Assembly: GCA_029379385.1 (NCBI GenBank)
Contig: CM055614.1
Location: forward strand, 16,204,994-16,268,993
Length of the DNA stretch: 64,000 nucleotides
Reading direction: 5' to 3'
Source of the DNA: Quillaja saponaria
Taxonomy: Eukaryota > Streptophyta > Magnoliopsida > Fabales > Quillajaceae
The translations under genes were made by a program, and so were the position numbers. The notes beneath the pieces are model-generated. The model had not been told where the DNA came from. It ran no database searches and saw only the letters and a program-made list of their open reading frames with translations. Positions 60,501 through 64,000 of this stretch are shown here, piece after piece (position 1 is the stretch's first letter; each line of letters starts with the position of its first letter).

Positions 60501-62148
60501 AATAGCAACAAGTATGACAAACATGAATGACATTTTATCAAGGAAACCCTAGAACTCTTCCAGTTTCTGCAATCAGTCATTTAAAATGTTGTAGGCTTAT
60601 GCCACTAATTTCCTTACCATTTCTTGGTTAATGGATGTAGAACTGACCCTTTTAGTTCCCAATGTGGGGAGCTTCTGTACCCCTTTCTTTCTTTTCTCTG
60701 GATTGTAATGATAATATTAAGCTTTTCAGATTACTGTTTATTGTTTTTAAGGATGATAAATAGACCTGTAGAAAAGTTTCCTTAATAAGGGTAAGATAAC
60801 CAGGATTCTTGGCTGTAACTCTCCCATTGTGAATGACCCCGTTGGTCTTTTCCCTAGTGACTGGAACCCATGAAGCAAACCTTTTCTTGACTCTTAGACT
60901 CGTCATCATGCAGAATCTATGTGTGGTATACCAGGTACCTGGCCTCGTCAGGAAGAGTTACTCTAACGAACATTATACTCAATGCCCAAGTGCTCTGTGT
61001 CGTATCTTCATTTTGAATCAATAATTAATCACAGAAATTCCCATTTTACTAAGTTTATCTTTATTTCAGTTTTGGGTACTAGGAAACTTCAATTTACTAG
61101 CTGCGAACAGTGCTGTCTTCCTGTCAGTTGAGGAGGCCTGAGTATCAAAAATTTTAAAATCTAACCTTCCAAATTGGAAGCATATTAATGATAAAGAGTC
61201 TCTTTAGTCTCTTCTAATAACTGACTTCATCTGACTGATCTGTCTTCTAATTTATTTGTAATTTTAAAAAGTATTTCTATTTTACCTTCAGATAATCAAC
61301 TATGGAAACATGGAAGGCCCCCAGTGTTTCCCTCATTTTGCATTACTGAATCGCTTTGTTGTTATCTAAAAGTTAAATACCATTATCTCCACCCTGAGAA
61401 TTCATCTAGGTTGCTTTTATAGCTATCTTCACCACCATATTCCTTTCCTCTACACCAAATTCCCTGGTCTGGCCCTTTACAAAAATCGAGAGATGTCCAC
61501 CGCCTCAACCTATAAATGGTTTCAAATCAATCACAATAATGTGGCTCTTGTCCTCATCTTTGGATAGAAAGCCATCTATCTGGCTGTATCAAACCTATTT
61601 TAATATTCGTTTTATCTTTGGTTGACATTAAACAAATTACCTGTCAAAGCTTTTCTTCATAAATTCATATCTGCACAGACCTTGGTTGTCCTCTGCTTGA
61701 ACATGGTGGAAGTTTGCATACGTAATAGTTATATGTCTAAACGCATTTTGATTAGTTCAACAACCCCCAACCCCACCCCCCCAAAAAAAAAAAAAAAATT
61801 AAAATTATATTGTTAATTCCTTACAACTGTTTCTTTAATAGACAATACAGTTTTCCTTTCCCATGAACACCATTCTCTTAAACAGACCATACCAATTCTT
61901 TTATGGAAACATTTGAAGCTAGGAATGCAAATCTGCTTCATGATCATGATGGTCAATTAATTATAGCCTTTATCATTCATATTGATATTATTATCAGCGG
62001 GGTAATAGAATCCTGGTTTGTCCTTTGATGTCTACAATTTCCCGCATCTTTAACATAAGATACCTGATTATTGATACCGACTCTTGTAAAATGCTTTTTG
62101 TAGCAGGAGGGCGTGGCCCATGAGATTGATCAGTCTTACCAAGGATAG
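57501..62148 (+). CDS. PWWP-domain nuclear protein (PDP-like), with one frameshift
   Basis: Coding exon 57501-59688, and probably a last exon 62107-62148 (EGVAHEIDQSYQG then TAG), joined by a phase-0 intron with donor CAG|GTATAA and acceptor TTTTTGTAGCAG. Residues 86-150 form a PWWP domain: VSDIVWGKVRSHPWWPGQIF, with the motif PWWP at 101-104; such domains read methylated histone lysines and bind DNA. Family-typical blocks follow: ALEEVSRRAEFGLAC, SSLADLLSLLQLSAQEPLNNYS, a basic KKRKAAEY segment, and an RRM-like region with AELIMNFAELDSVPSETNL, MFRRFGPLREPETEV and SRARVVFKKCSDAEVAF. This layout matches plant PWWP proteins of the PDP group, which work with Polycomb and chromatin complexes. One extra base near 58065 creates TAA (58065-58067); the next frame continues exactly in register with the family, so this is a recent 1-nt mutation or an assembly error. 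Without the extra base the product would be 742 residues. If the last intron is retained, the protein ends EQV. Confidence 0.85.
59689..62106 (+). other. Inferred last intron of the PWWP gene
   Basis: About 2.4 kb, AT-rich, with no conserved coding block I could read. It includes a C-rich and A-rich low-complexity stretch near 61765-61800. If the terminal exon is not real, this is 3'UTR plus intergenic DNA. Confidence 0.45.
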
Positions 62149-63010
62149 TCTTCAACTTGCTGCACACTTACCCCACTTAATCCTTAACTTCTGCACTATG
62201 AAGCTACTGCTGCATAGTCTTCTGTGCTCAATTTGCAGCTTCTTTTGGAGTGTAATTTTGTTTTTTGTAACATGAACACTGTGATGTCCCAGATCAAGAG
62301 AAGAAAGCAATTAGGAAACATAGTCGTAGGTGGATAGCTAATATGTATTAGACTTTGTAACACTTTTCTCTTTAATGAAGCTCTCTGGCTTTTGTTGGGA
62401 AAAAATGAAGGGTTCTGAATTCCCTGATATTGAAGTGCTACTGTTACTTATAACGAGCTTACATTGTATATTATAGGTTGTGTATCCATCTTGGCCTATA
62501 TGCAGAGCCCCGTGGAACAAACTCCCCAACAAAAAACGGGGATGCTGTTAATTCTCAACCTCATTGCAAGAACAGGTGCCTGGGGAGTTCTGTCCATAAT
62601 GGACGTGTGAAGGAACTCATCCCTTGTCAAACATGTGTAATTAATTATGTTTGAATTGTTAGAAAAATCATATATATATAGATATATATATTTTCTTTAG
62701 TAAGGTGATACACCCGTAAATTGTGATTATTTATTTTAACTCCATGGTTTTCTATTTATTGGTGGTAATTGGGAGTTAATGCTTTTTAACAAATTTAGTT
62801 CATTGGCATTTTAAAATATTGATAAGATGAACTTACAATGTTTCATGGGACAGGTAACGTAGTTTTTGTCACACCTTAGGCTACTGAGCACCTCTAATCT
62901 GGTAATCACCAAAATACCTTATGGAGGTTGCTTGATGGCAGCAAGGTTAAAATCTCTGTTTGAGTGTAGGATTAAACTTTTTGGTGCTGCTCTTGCGGCC
63001 CGCATCAAGA
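62149..63010 (+). other. 3'UTR and downstream flank of the PWWP gene
   Basis: No reading frame of note. The 3'UTR probably ends within the first 500 bp; a precise poly(A) site is not evident. A TA-rich patch lies at about 62672-62690. Confidence 0.35.
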
Positions 63011-63020
63011 CAGTGACCGC

Positions 63021-63180
63021 ACCAAAGCAGTGCTATGTTCAGTCAATTGTTGCGTCTGAATGCATTTTGGGAAGAACCAACTAGTTCTTTAACTACAACT
63101 AGTTGAACCTTAACCAAAACAGTGCAATGTTTAGTCCATTGTTGCGTCTCAATGCATTTCAGGAAGAACCAACTAGTTCT
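63021..63180. repeat. Two diverged direct copies of a 68-bp unit
   Basis: 63021-63088 and 63113-63180 both begin ACCAAA(G/A)CAGTGC and end GAAGAACCAACTAGTTCT, sharing ATTGTTGCGTCT and AATGCATTT between. A 24-bp spacer contains an extra ACTAGTT. Origin unknown. Confidence 0.85.
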
Positions 63181-63189
63181 GGGTTCGAG

Positions 63190-64000
63190 TAGCATTTCAC
63201 CCTGAACCACAACTCAGTGTGCTGATTCTTCAACACCAGTCAGTTTGGACCTCCACTTAGAAATTATCTTACTAGTGATTGAACCAGTTATTGTCTTCAG
63301 GGAACCATGTGGTGCTTTAAGATTAAGTTTCGGTTGGAAAGTTGCTTTAAGTGTTTCTTGACATTACAAATAGTTGGTTAAAGCTCCTTATCAGCTTGCT
63401 AACTTCAGCGGTCTTGAGTTAAAAGTCTTTAAGAAAGCAGTTATACAAAGTTGGTGAACCTCAAAACAGATTACTAACGCGTCAATATACACCAGAGTTT
63501 CATTTACACATTTTGTTCTCACACTTATCTCCAAGTTTACGTATTTGCTGACAATATACAAAATATCTAGGTTCAAATTCTCAAATTCACTATACATCAT
63601 CATACTACTCCATTTCATATAAAATATCAATGCAGATTATACAAAACTAAATATATGACTTCAAGCATGACACTCCTTTTTCCCCTGCTGCCATACATGA
63701 ACTTAATGACCTGGAAACATTTAAACATATAGAAAATGGGTGAAAATACTCCACAAGCAGCATTCACAAGTGTCAAAACACTTTTAACGATTCAGTTTAC
63801 AGTTTTACAATAAAACAGGATTCTTCATGCTAAAACAGAATGGACATTTACTCAAGTTCTTTCCAGAATTTCAATCAGATAGTCCACACATGATCAATGT
63901 GTCTGGAGCTAGCTCATTGGGTCATCTCTTCTACAGGGTGTCCCAATATAGGTCCAGAATTCAGTATATTACAGAACAAGAGTATGCCAAATCATGCAAT
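63190..64000. other. Unassigned DNA at the window end
   Basis: No clear gene. The last 350 bp are more balanced in base composition; on the minus strand they contain a short open end GPILGHPVEEMTQ-stop (about 63950-63912). This could be the 3' end of a minus-strand gene lying mostly beyond the window, but nothing confirms it. Confidence 0.25.

Noticed and set aside
63640..64000. Coding end of a minus-strand gene
   Set aside because: Only a 13-residue tail-like string is visible and an in-frame stop lies upstream, so not called as a gene.

Overview
This is plant nuclear DNA, most likely from a eudicot. The window is AT-rich, genes have GT-AG introns, and two plant-type nuclear genes are embedded in layered transposable elements: Ty1-copia, a chromodomain Ty3-gypsy, an L1-type LINE with an RNase H domain, TTF/DUF4371-type hAT, Mutator-like elements and a TRIM. 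I see no prokaryotic features, tRNA, rRNA or CRISPR. The species cannot be named from the sequence.

Layout. 1-365: reverse-transcriptase scrap of an L1-type LINE (minus). 494-1086 and 1320-2011: two small inverted-repeat elements; the second has a 9-bp target duplication. 3424-10594: complete but decayed Ty1-copia retrotransposon (plus) with 466/470-bp LTRs and a perfect 5-bp duplication. 10969-12463: intact four-exon gene for a two-B3-domain REM/VRN1-like DNA-binding protein, starting 374 bp after the copia 3' LTR. 15466-22408: nested retroelement debris, including a minus-strand LTR element split by a 4.19-kb hAT transposon (17822-22011). 22671-28763: full-length minus-strand L1 LINE between perfect 17-bp duplications. 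29860-30840, 31177-35589 and 36901-37466: a small Mutator-like element, a 4.4-kb Mutator-like element with TIRs of roughly 300 bp and a perfect 9-bp duplication, and a hAT-type MITE. 37830-43400: wrecked minus-strand chromodomain gypsy element.

44255-62148: plus-strand gene for a PWWP-domain nuclear protein with an RRM-like C-terminal region (PDP-like). It has an inferred 5'UTR exon, a 12.9-kb intron holding a minus-strand copia (48954-54080) and a minus-strand 1.03-kb TRIM (55975-57005), one long coding exon (57501-59688), and probably a 42-nt last coding exon (62107-62148). The long exon carries a single 1-nt frameshift at about 58065 and is otherwise open.

The two host genes are probably unrelated in function; both encode nuclear proteins expected to act on DNA or chromatin. 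The main points of interest are how the elements have landed around them: a sense LTR promoter just upstream of the B3 gene, antisense retroelements enlarging the PWWP gene's leader intron, and a nested insertion history readable from target duplications. I found no convincing new multi-gene system. The most unusual signals are GC-rich palindromes and regularly spaced short inverted motifs in the copia leader, and a one-sided loss of C/G in its 3' LTR.
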